This document shows positions 1-4,636 of a stretch of 7,442 bases of DNA, one piece after another. Below the pieces are notes generated by a model. That model did not search any database. It was not told where the DNA came from and saw only the letters and a list, made by a program, of their open reading frames with translations. The position numbers and the translations under genes were made by a program. The stretch spans positions 1 to 7,442 of the forward strand of contig JAOUIM010000170.1 of assembly GCA_029884035.1 (NCBI GenBank). Reading direction: 5' to 3'. How positions within the stretch are numbered: the first letter of the stretch is position 1; every line of letters begins with the position of its first letter. Source of the stretch: Aquincola sp. (GTDB lineage: Bacteria > Pseudomonadota > Gammaproteobacteria > Burkholderiales > Burkholderiaceae_C).

Positions 1-309
1 ACGGCGCTGTCGGGCTTCCTGCGCCGCTGGCCGGAAAGCGGCTATGCCGACTCGGCGCGCTTCTGGCTCGGCAATGCGTACTATGGCAAGCGCGATCTGA
101 AGGAGTCCATTGCCGCGTTCCGTGCGTTCATTGCCGCGGCGCCGCCGGACAATGTGCGTGTGCCGGAGGCCATGCTGGCCATCGCCAGCGCGCAGACCGA
201 GGCCAAGGACCGCACCGGTGCTCGCGCGACGCTCAACGAGCTGCTGAAGAAGTACCCTGACTCGGAGGCCGCGCAGGCGGGCAAGGAACGCCTGGCTGCG
301 CTCAAGTAG
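1..309 (+). CDS. cpoB: Tol-Pal system protein CpoB (YbgF), C-terminal part
   Basis: The gene is open from the first base of the window and ends at TAG 307-309, giving the last 102 residues; the start lies upstream. The visible part is a run of TPR helices: an F-L-R-R-W-P-E-S-G-Y-A-D-S-A segment, then FWLGNAYY, and a final repeat with LLKKYPDSEAAQAGKERL. This order (YP-x-S, A-x-YWLG-x-x-Y, a closing KYP-x-S-x-A-x-A-x-x-RL) is typical of the C-terminal TPR domain of CpoB/YbgF. CpoB is a periplasmic protein that links Tol-Pal-driven outer-membrane constriction to septal peptidoglycan synthesis. It is normally the last gene of tolQRAB-pal-cpoB, and no terminator is visible before the next gene 21 nt downstream. 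Another TPR protein cannot be excluded without the N-terminal coiled coil, but the fit is good. Confidence 0.85.
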   Translation, partial: TALSGFLRRWPESGYADSARFWLGNAYYGKRDLKESIAAFRAFIAAAPPDNVRVPEAMLAIASAQTEAKDRTGARATLNELLKKYPDSEAAQAGKERLAALK

Positions 310-317
310 CCCACTCC

Positions 318-323
318 TAGAAT
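318..323 (+). promoter_or_regulatory. Candidate -10 box (TAGAAT) of a leaderless promoter for the YeeE-family gene
   Basis: TAGAAT lies in the 21-nt gap between the cpoB stop and the ATG at 331, with 7 nt between box and ATG. Transcription would therefore start at or next to the A of the ATG, giving a leaderless mRNA. No Shine-Dalgarno sequence is visible before 331, which fits. A -35 hexamer is not convincing. The same arrangement recurs before position 3017. Confidence 0.45.
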
Positions 324-330
324 CGGCCCC

Positions 331-1446
331 ATGCAAGACACCGACATGGGGGCGCTGGCCTCGCAGGTGCTTTGGGCCGCGTTCGGCCTGGCCGTCTTGT
401 TCGGCGCGATCGCGCAGCGCACGCATTTCTGCACCATGGGCGCAGTGGCCGACATCGTCAGCTTCGGCGACTGGTCGCGCATGCGCATGTGGGCGCTGGC
501 GATCGGCGTGGCGATGATCGGATTCAACACGATGGTGGCGCTGGGCTGGGTCGACGCCGGCAAGAGCATCTATGGCGCGCCGCGCCTGACATGGCTGTCG
601 GCTGCGGCGGGTGGCCTGATGTTCGGCTTCGGCATGGTGCTCGCCTCGGGTTGCGGCAGCAAGACGCTGGTGCGGATCGGGGCTGGCAACCTCAAGTCGG
701 TCGTGGTGTTCGTGGTCCTCGGTGTGGCGGCTTTCGCAACCCTGAAGGGCATCACCGCGGTGGCGCGCGCGGCCACGGTCGACCGGGTCGCGGTCGAGCT
801 GGCGGGCGGCCAGGACCTGCCCGCGCTCGTCGCGCGCGGATTCGGCCTGTCGAAGGGTCTGGTGGCGCACCTGCTCAGTGTGCTGCTGGGCGGGGGCCTG
901 ATCGCGTGGGCGCTGGCGCGTGCCCAGGGCCGCTCCGCGGACGTGCTGCTGGGCGGCATGGGCATCGGCGCAGTGATCGTCGCCATGTGGTGGGTGTCGG
1001 GTCGCCTGGGCCACGTGGGTGAGGACCCGCGCACGCTGCAGGAAGCGTTCGTCGCCACCAACTCGCAACGCATGGAGTCGCTGTCGTTCGTCGCACCGGT
1101 GGCCTACGCCATCGACTGGCTGCTGTTCTTCAGCGACAGGAGCAAGGTGCTGACGATCGGCATCGTCAGCACCGTCGGCGTGGTGCTCGGCTCGGCGCTG
1201 GTGGCCTTGGCCTCGCGCAACTTCCGATGGGAGGGGTTCGCGGGTGCCGAGGACACGGCCAATCACCTGGGGGGCGCCGTGCTGATGGGTGTGGGCGGCG
1301 TGACCGCGCTCGGTTGCACGGTCGGGCAGGGACTGTCGGGCGTGTCGACCCTCGCCATCGGCAGCTTCATCGCGCTGGGGGGCATCATCGCAGGTGCGGT
1401 GCTCGCGCTGAAGTACCAGGTGTGGCGACTCGGGCGCATGGCGTAG
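331..1446 (+). CDS. YeeE/YedE-family membrane transporter (TsuA-like, thiosulfate or related sulfur compound uptake)
   Basis: This 371-residue protein is very hydrophobic, with many membrane segments and an internally repeated design. Each half carries a family signature: RTHFCTMGA (Cys34), LASGCGSKTLVRIGAGNLKS (Cys108) and LGCTVGQGLSG (Cys329). These are the only three cysteines in the protein. In characterised YeeE/TsuA proteins, three conserved cysteines lining the centre of the molecule relay thiosulfate through the inner membrane. I infer uptake of thiosulfate or a similar sulfur species; YedE relatives have also been linked to selenium metabolism, so the substrate is open. No TusA/YeeD partner is next to it. 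The ATG at 331 has no ribosome-binding site but sits 7 nt after TAGAAT, so a leaderless start is likely; Met6 (346) is an alternative. The stop TAG is followed immediately by ATG. Confidence 0.85.
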   Translation: MQDTDMGALASQVLWAAFGLAVLFGAIAQRTHFCTMGAVADIVSFGDWSRMRMWALAIGVAMIGFNTMVALGWVDAGKSIYGAPRLTWLSAAAGGLMFGFGMVLASGCGSKTLVRIGAGNLKSVVVFVVLGVAAFATLKGITAVARAATVDRVAVELAGGQDLPALVARGFGLSKGLVAHLLSVLLGGGLIAWALARAQGRSADVLLGGMGIGAVIVAMWWVSGRLGHVGEDPRTLQEAFVATNSQRMESLSFVAPVAYAIDWLLFFSDRSKVLTIGIVSTVGVVLGSALVALASRNFRWEGFAGAEDTANHLGGAVLMGVGGVTALGCTVGQGLSGVSTLAIGSFIALGGIIAGAVLALKYQVWRLGRMA

Positions 1447-1524
1447 ATGTCGACTCCAACTTCGCTGTGTTCGCATCCTCCGCGGGACGATCAGTCCACG
1501 GCGGTCGGCCCGCTGCTGGCCTGA
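1447..1524 (+). CDS. Possible 25-codon ORF bridging the YeeE-family gene and tcdA
   Basis: An ORF of 25 codons starts at the ATG directly abutting the TAG of the upstream gene and ends at TGA one base before the tcdA ATG (TGAgATG). It fills the gap almost exactly. The peptide begins MSTPTSLCSHPP, is polar and proline-rich, and matches no family I know. Neither it nor tcdA has a Shine-Dalgarno sequence, so stop-restart translation could carry ribosomes from the transporter into tcdA. Short open frames are common in GC-rich DNA, so this may be chance. Confidence 0.2.
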   Translation: MSTPTSLCSHPPRDDQSTAVGPLLA

Positions 1525-1525
1525 G

Positions 1526-2344
1526 ATGCGCGCGACGGTTTCCGAGCCTCTCGCGCCCGACCTCGAACGCCGGTTCGCTGGGCTGCGGCGCCTGTACGGC
1601 GACGCGGGGTACGAGCGCGTGCGTGTGGCGCGCGTGGCCATCGTCGGTGCAGGCGGCGTCGGCTCGTGGGCAGCCGAGGCGCTCGCGCGCAGCGGTGTCG
1701 CCGAGTTGACGCTGATCGACCTCGATCACGTCGCCGAATCGAACATCAACCGCCAGGTGCAGGCGCTGGGCGCGACGCTGGGGATGGCCAAGGTCTGGGC
1801 GCTGGCCGAGCGCATCGCCGACATCCACCCAGGATGCGTCGTGCATTGCGTCGAGGAGTTTGCCGCTCCCGAGAACTGGCCAGGCCTGCTTCCGGCACCG
1901 GTGGACGTGGTGATCGACGCCTGCGACCAGGTTCGCGCCAAGTTCGCGCTGGCCGCGTGGGCGCTGGCTGGCCGCACGCCCTTCGTCTGTGTCGGTGCTG
2001 CCGGCGGCAAACAACTGGCCCAGCGTGTCGACGTCGACGATCTCGCGCAGGTCACGCACGACCCGTTGCTTGCATCATTGCGCCAGCGCTTGCGCCGCGA
2101 AGCGGGCGCCGCGCGGCAAGGGGTCGTTGGACTGCGCTGCGTCTACTCGCGCGAGAGCGTGCGCCTGCCCGATGCGGCCGGGTGTGATGTGTCCGATGGC
2201 GCCGTCGAGGCCAATCTGAACTGCCACGGCTACGGCTCGAGCGTGACCGTCACGGCGACTTTCGGACTGGCCGCCGCAGGCGAGGCAATCCAGCAAGTGC
2301 TGGCGGCGGCCGAGCGGCAATCACGCAAAACGGTGTCGCTATAA
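1526..2344 (+). CDS. tcdA: tRNA threonylcarbamoyladenosine dehydratase TcdA (CsdL)
   Basis: The 272-residue product is an E1/ThiF-like enzyme close in length to E. coli TcdA (about 268). It opens with the family N-terminal stretch (RFAGLRRLYGDAGYERV). The nucleotide-binding glycine loop GAGGVGSWAAEALARSG follows at about 41-57. Next are LIDLDHV (Asp65, Asp67) and SNINRQ (72-77), the adenylation motifs, and near the C-terminus GSSVTVTATFGLAAA. TcdA uses ATP to dehydrate t6A at position 37 of ANN-decoding tRNAs to the cyclic form ct6A, which improves decoding. Two tRNA-Lys genes, members of that substrate class, lie directly downstream. The ATG at 1526 has no clear ribosome-binding site; translation may be coupled to the ORF ending at 1524. 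The stop codon is inside the -10 box of the tRNA promoter. The fit to TcdA is better than to ThiF or MoeB. Confidence 0.93.
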   Translation: MRATVSEPLAPDLERRFAGLRRLYGDAGYERVRVARVAIVGAGGVGSWAAEALARSGVAELTLIDLDHVAESNINRQVQALGATLGMAKVWALAERIADIHPGCVVHCVEEFAAPENWPGLLPAPVDVVIDACDQVRAKFALAAWALAGRTPFVCVGAAGGKQLAQRVDVDDLAQVTHDPLLASLRQRLRREAGAARQGVVGLRCVYSRESVRLPDAAGCDVSDGAVEANLNCHGYGSSVTVTATFGLAAAGEAIQQVLAAAERQSRKTVSL

Positions 2345-2345
2345 T
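2340..2345 (+). promoter_or_regulatory. -10 box (TATAAT) of the tRNA-Lys promoter
   Basis: A perfect TATAAT sits 16 nt before the first base of the first tRNA-Lys and includes the tcdA stop codon TAA (2342-2344). It is followed by a GC-rich stretch (TCGCCGC), the kind of discriminator that makes stable-RNA promoters sensitive to ppGpp. Transcription would start near 2352, leaving a short 5' leader for RNase P to remove. A good -35 is not seen at the ideal spacing. Confidence 0.65.
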
Positions 2346-2361
2346 TCGCCGCTCTACCGGG

Positions 2362-2437
2362 GGGTCGTTAGCTCAGTCGGTAGAGCAGCGGACTTTTAAT
2401 CCGTTGGTCGCAGGTTCGAATCCTGCACGACCCACCA
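2362..2437 (+). tRNA. tRNA-Lys (anticodon TTT)
   Basis: This 76-nt cloverleaf has an encoded CCA end. The acceptor strands GGGTCGT and ACGACCC pair fully, the D-arm contains TTAGCTCAG and GGTAGAGC, and the anticodon stem GCGGA/TCCGT encloses the loop CTTTTAA with TTT at 2395-2397. The T-arm is CGCAG-GTTCGAATC-CTGC. The sequence is very close to E. coli tRNA-Lys(UUU). A37 in the loop is the expected site of t6A/ct6A, the TcdA modification. Confidence 0.97.
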
Positions 2438-2464
2438 TCGGATCCGAAGTCCGGTGCACGTTCA

Positions 2465-2540
2465 GGGCTCTTAGCTCAGCTGGTAGAGCAGCGGACTCTT
2501 AATCCGTTGGTCGTAGGTTCGAATCCTACAGGGCCCACCA
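2465..2540 (+). tRNA. tRNA-Lys (anticodon CTT)
   Basis: A second 76-nt cloverleaf lies 27 nt after the first, also with an encoded CCA. The acceptor strands GGGCTCT and AGGGCCC pair with one G-T wobble. The anticodon loop is CTCTTAA with CTT at 2498-2500. Apart from the acceptor stem, the wobble base and a few D-loop and T-stem positions, it is identical to its neighbour, which points to duplication and divergence. It reads AAG, the lysine codon strongly preferred in this window. Both tRNAs are probably one transcript. Confidence 0.97.
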
Positions 2541-2550
2541 ATTCAATCAA

Positions 2551-2580
2551 CGGCCCGGCAGCAATGCCGGGCCGTGTTCC
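2551..2580 (+). terminator. Probable terminator of the tRNA-Lys transcript
   Basis: A perfect 10-bp stem (CGGCCCGGCA at 2551-2560, TGCCGGGCCG at 2565-2574) is closed by the stable GNRA-type loop GCAA. It lies 10 nt after the second tRNA. The downstream tract (TGTTCC) has few T residues, so it is a weak form of intrinsic terminator or a 3' processing boundary. Confidence 0.6.
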
Positions 2581-2583
2581 ATT

Positions 2584-2618
2584 GCCAGGCGCGGTGCGCG
2601 CGCATGCGCCGCGCCGGC
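2584..2618. repeat. Strong GC-rich inverted repeat (hairpin)
   Basis: GCC-A-GGCGCGG (2584-2594) pairs with CCGCGCC-GGC (2609-2618), with one bulged A. The pairing can continue inward through TGCG/TGCG with wobbles, leaving a very short loop. There is no T-tract on either side, so it is not an ordinary intrinsic terminator. It may be a REP-like palindrome or a back-up structure protecting the 3' end of the tRNA transcript. Only one copy is visible here. Confidence 0.4.
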
Positions 2619-2836
2619 ATGACGAGTTTCGCTTCGGCAGGCCACGATGCGGCCATGGCGCCGCGGCAACGAAACGCTGTGCGCAGCGGAACGACGTGTG
2701 CCTGGTGATCCAACGAAATCTGCGCGTGCTTGGCGCACTTCGATGCCGGCGATGTGGTGTCTGACGAGTCATGCGGCCTGTTCAAGGGAAATCCCTAGGG
2801 CATGTGATAAATGCAGCAGGCGAACGTCCAAATCGC

Positions 2837-2856
2837 GCCCCCAATTGCGGGGCTTT
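2837..2856 (+). terminator. Weak hairpin followed by TTT
   Basis: GCCCC (2837-2841) pairs with GGGGC (2849-2853) around a 7-nt loop, followed by TTT. It is a minimal terminator-like structure just before the next promoter and may insulate it from upstream reading. The short stem and short T-run make this uncertain. Confidence 0.25.
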
Positions 2857-2868
2857 CATGCGCGGCGC

Positions 2869-2898
2869 TGGACAGGAGTGGATTTGTGACTATATGAT
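2869..2898 (+). promoter_or_regulatory. Sigma70-type promoter TGGACA-18-TATGAT
   Basis: The -35 box TGGACA (2869-2874) and the -10 box TATGAT (2893-2898) each differ from consensus at one base and are 18 nt apart. The -10 lies in an AT-rich island (TATATGATAA) that stands out from the GC-rich surroundings. Expected transcription start is near 2905. No start codon with a ribosome-binding site follows before the terminator at 2961-2986, so the product is probably an RNA. Confidence 0.55.
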
Positions 2899-2904
2899 AA
2901 CTGC

Positions 2905-2986
2905 GTCGCCAACGTTTCGAACCTCCAGGGCGCGGGCGGCATAGGAGCATTGTTCATTGACGGGGCCTTCGTGGCCCCGTTTTTTT
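2905..2986 (+). ncRNA. Candidate small RNA of about 82 nt
   Basis: A short transcription unit is bounded by the promoter at 2869-2898 and the Rho-independent terminator at 2961-2986. The predicted RNA begins with GUCGCC (2905-2910), which can pair with GGCGGC (2935-2940) to make a 5' stem. The 24-nt loop contains UUCGAA and CCUCC (2922-2926), an anti-Shine-Dalgarno-like element. A relaxed, unstructured-looking linker (2941-2960) with AGGAG then leads into the terminator hairpin and a seven-U tail. A 5' stem, an open linker and a U-tailed terminator are the layout of many trans-acting sRNAs, including Hfq-bound ones. I do not recognise it as 6S, SRP, tmRNA or a riboswitch. It could instead be a terminated 5' leader of the ClC gene downstream. 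Confidence 0.4.
2961..2986 (+). terminator. Rho-independent terminator
   Basis: A perfect 7-bp stem (CGGGGCC at 2961-2967, GGCCCCG at 2973-2979) with loop TTCGT is followed directly by seven T residues (2980-2986). The T-tract is on one side only, so it acts on + strand transcription. No protein gene ends just upstream, which is the main reason for proposing a small RNA here. Confidence 0.85.
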
Positions 2987-3002
2987 CGCCTGCATCCCTC
3001 CC

Positions 3003-3008
3003 TACAAT
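3003..3008 (+). promoter_or_regulatory. Candidate -10 box (TACAAT) for the leader ORF and ClC gene
   Basis: TACAAT occurs 17 nt after the terminator T-tract and 8 nt before the ATG at 3017, so transcription would begin at or near that ATG. The stretch TAcAATCGGtCCCgATG almost repeats TAgAATCGGcCCCATG before the YeeE-family gene. No good -35 is visible. Confidence 0.45.
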
Positions 3009-3016
3009 CGGTCCCG

Positions 3017-3085
3017 ATGCACGTGGCTGTGGCTTTGCTCATCATGGTCTGCGCGTCGGGCCACGCGACGCGGTCCGAGTCATGA
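3017..3085 (+). CDS. Candidate 22-residue leaderless leader peptide, coupled to the ClC gene
   Basis: The ORF starts at the ATG placed 8 nt after TACAAT, as a leaderless start would be. It runs 22 codons and stops at TGA 3083-3085, overlapping the ClC start as ATGA. The peptide starts with a hydrophobic run (MHVAVALLIMVCASG) and ends polar (HATRSES). The ClC ATG has no Shine-Dalgarno sequence, so it would need ribosomes delivered by this ORF. The peptide belongs to no family I know; its role may be only coupling or regulation. Chance is possible for so short a frame. Confidence 0.35.
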   Translation: MHVAVALLIMVCASGHATRSES

Positions 3086-4527
3086 GCAGCCACGCAGGCG
3101 CGCTCTGGAGGCGCATTCGCGCGGCATGCAGCGAGCGCTGGCGCGCAATGACTTCGCGCAGCGAACCGGCTTTCCTTCACTCGCTCGGGTCCGAACTCGT
3201 CGAGCATCGCCAGTGGGCCGATCGCGTGGTGGTCCTGGCCTATGCCACGGTGACAGGCCTGGCTGTCGTGGGCTTCACGCTGCTGTCGGAGCTGGCCTCG
3301 CACGCGGCGGCCACGGTCCGGGCGATCGGAAGCGTCGGGCTGTGGGCGATGCTGGTGTGGACACCGGCACTGACGGTGGCCATCCTGTGGTGGACGCGCC
3401 GCTTTGCGCCGGGCACCGCCGGCTCCGGCATTCCCCAGGTCGTTCGGGCGCTGGACGAGGTGGAAGGCTCGGTCGCGCGCCGCGTTCTCGTGTCGCCGCG
3501 CGTGGCGATCGAAAAGATCTGTCTGGTCTCCGGCGGCTTGCTGGCCGGACTGTCGATTGGTCGCGAGGGCCCTACCGTACAAGTGGGCGCGGGCATCATG
3601 GTGCATGCTCGCCATTGGTTGTCGCCGCGCTCGCGCATCGACGAGCACGATCTCATGGTTGCCGGCGCGGCAGCGGGGATTGCGGCAGCGTTCAATACGC
3701 CGCTGGGCGGCATCGTGTTCGCGCTGGAGCAACTCACGCGGCGCCGCGGAATCGTGCACAGCACGCTCGTGATCGCTGCGATCGTGCTTGCGGGCCTGGT
3801 CGCGGTGGCGGTGTTCGGCAATGAAACCTACTTCGGCCGCCTGGGCGTGCAGTCGCTGTCGTGGTCGATGCTGGGCCCGGGTCTTCTGGTGGCGCTGGTG
3901 TGTGGCGTGGCCGGAGGCTTGTTTGCGCGCCTGCTCGTGACCAGTGCGCGCGGCGGGGCAGGGCGTCTCGATGCCTGGCGGCGTGCGCATCCGTTTCGCT
4001 TTGCGGCTGCGTGTGCTGCAGCCGTGGCCGTGATCGGTCTGGTGACTGCGGGTCAGACCGCTGGCGCCGGGTATGCGCCCACGCGCGCATTGCTCGAGGG
4101 GCAGTCGGACATGCCGGGCATCTACACGTTGCTGAAATTCTGTGCGACGTGGCTGTCCGCCTGGACAGGCGTTCCGGCTGGCGTGTTCGCGCCCTCGCTT
4201 GCGATCGGTGCGGGCATCGGCCACGACGTTGCAACGTGGACCGGGGTCGGCCGGGAAGCTGCGATTCCGCTGATCGCGCTGGGCATGGTGGGCTTCCTCG
4301 CGGCATCGACGCAGGGGCCGATCACGGCCTTCATCATCGTGATGGAGATGGTGGCCGGCCAGTCGATGGTATTGAGCCTGATGGCCTGCGCGATGGTGTC
4401 GGCCGGCGTGTCGCGCCTGCTTTCGCCGCCGATGTACAACGAACTGGCCTCGCTGCTGGTGCCGCCGGAACCGCGCCCGCCCGCTCCCCAGCAACCCGCT
4501 GACGCGCAGACCGTGGCGCGTCCGTGA
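3082..4527 (+). CDS. ClC-family chloride transporter with Gln at the internal proton-glutamate position
   Basis: The 481-residue membrane protein carries the ClC signatures in order: GSGIPQ (114-119, anion-binding Ser115), GREGPTVQ (160-167, gating Glu162), NTPLGGIVFALEQL, GVFAPSLAIG (367-376, Phe369) and a terminal PPMYNEL with Tyr452. These correspond to Ser107, Glu148, Phe357 and Tyr445 of E. coli ClC. Glu148 and Glu203 of that protein map here with the same offset of 14, so Glu203, the internal proton relay, is Gln217, while Glu202 is kept as Glu216. Length matches short prokaryotic ClCs; there is no CBS domain, only a Pro-rich tail. It should move chloride across the inner membrane, but H+ coupling is doubtful. 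The frame is open back to a TTG at 2950, but that start would include the terminator. I chose the ATG at 3082 because it overlaps the leader ORF by ATGA; ATG 3148 is an alternative. Neither has a ribosome-binding site. Confidence 0.92.
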   Translation: MSSHAGALWRRIRAACSERWRAMTSRSEPAFLHSLGSELVEHRQWADRVVVLAYATVTGLAVVGFTLLSELASHAAATVRAIGSVGLWAMLVWTPALTVAILWWTRRFAPGTAGSGIPQVVRALDEVEGSVARRVLVSPRVAIEKICLVSGGLLAGLSIGREGPTVQVGAGIMVHARHWLSPRSRIDEHDLMVAGAAAGIAAAFNTPLGGIVFALEQLTRRRGIVHSTLVIAAIVLAGLVAVAVFGNETYFGRLGVQSLSWSMLGPGLLVALVCGVAGGLFARLLVTSARGGAGRLDAWRRAHPFRFAAACAAAVAVIGLVTAGQTAGAGYAPTRALLEGQSDMPGIYTLLKFCATWLSAWTGVPAGVFAPSLAIGAGIGHDVATWTGVGREAAIPLIALGMVGFLAASTQGPITAFIIVMEMVAGQSMVLSLMACAMVSAGVSRLLSPPMYNELASLLVPPEPRPPAPQQPADAQTVARP

Positions 4528-4548
4528 CTCGCTCGCGCAGCGAGCGGG
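4528..4548 (+). terminator. Hairpin just after the ClC gene, without T-tract
   Basis: CGCTCGC (4530-4536) and GCGAGCG (4540-4546) form a 7-bp stem with loop GCA, extendable to 9 bp with a wobble. It starts right after the stop codon. Without a T-run it is a weak terminator at most; it may stabilise the 3' end of the mRNA. Confidence 0.35.
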
Positions 4549-4636
4549 GGCGACATTCCGACACGGAGCCGGGGCGGCACGACGGGCGCGAACGCCGCAA
4601 AAGCATAGCTACAAATATATAGGCTAGACTTTGCGC

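Larger units (their letters stand above)
2581..2868. other. Gene-free stretch between the tRNA terminator and the sRNA promoter
   Basis: Open frames exist on both strands, but none has a ribosome-binding site with a plausible start, a recognisable domain or normal amino-acid make-up. The readable products are rich in Arg, Cys and Trp, as expected for frame noise in GC-rich DNA. What I can see are two hairpins, listed separately. The stretch could be decayed accessory DNA beside a tRNA. Confidence 0.5.

Noticed and set aside
2438..2447. Perfect 10-bp palindrome TCGGATCCGA between the two tRNAs
   Set aside because: It has no loop and no second copy. A single short palindrome in a tRNA spacer needs no special explanation.
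2476..2772. Antisense ORF ending in a GPVGFEPTTNGLRVRCSTS-like tail
   Set aside because: The tail is the reverse translation of the tRNA-Lys gene, a well-known source of false proteins. The rest is Arg/His-rich noise without a ribosome-binding site.
2740..3016. Fluoride (crcB-type) riboswitch before the ClC gene
   Set aside because: GGCGATG at 2748 recalls the motif start, but the rest of the conserved core is absent. The ClC has GSGIP and canonical chloride residues rather than fluoride-type ones.
2950..3081. N-terminal extension of the ClC gene from TTG 2950
   Set aside because: The extension would run through the terminator hairpin and T-tract and past the TACAAT box. AGGAG at 2943-2947 is only 2 nt from the TTG, too close for normal use, and the added residues are not ClC-like.
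2890..4494. Long minus-strand ORF (534 codons) opposite the ClC gene
   Set aside because: It is a shadow of the ClC gene in high-GC DNA: Arg/His/Gln-rich, no domain, no membrane pattern. The + strand product has all ClC signatures.
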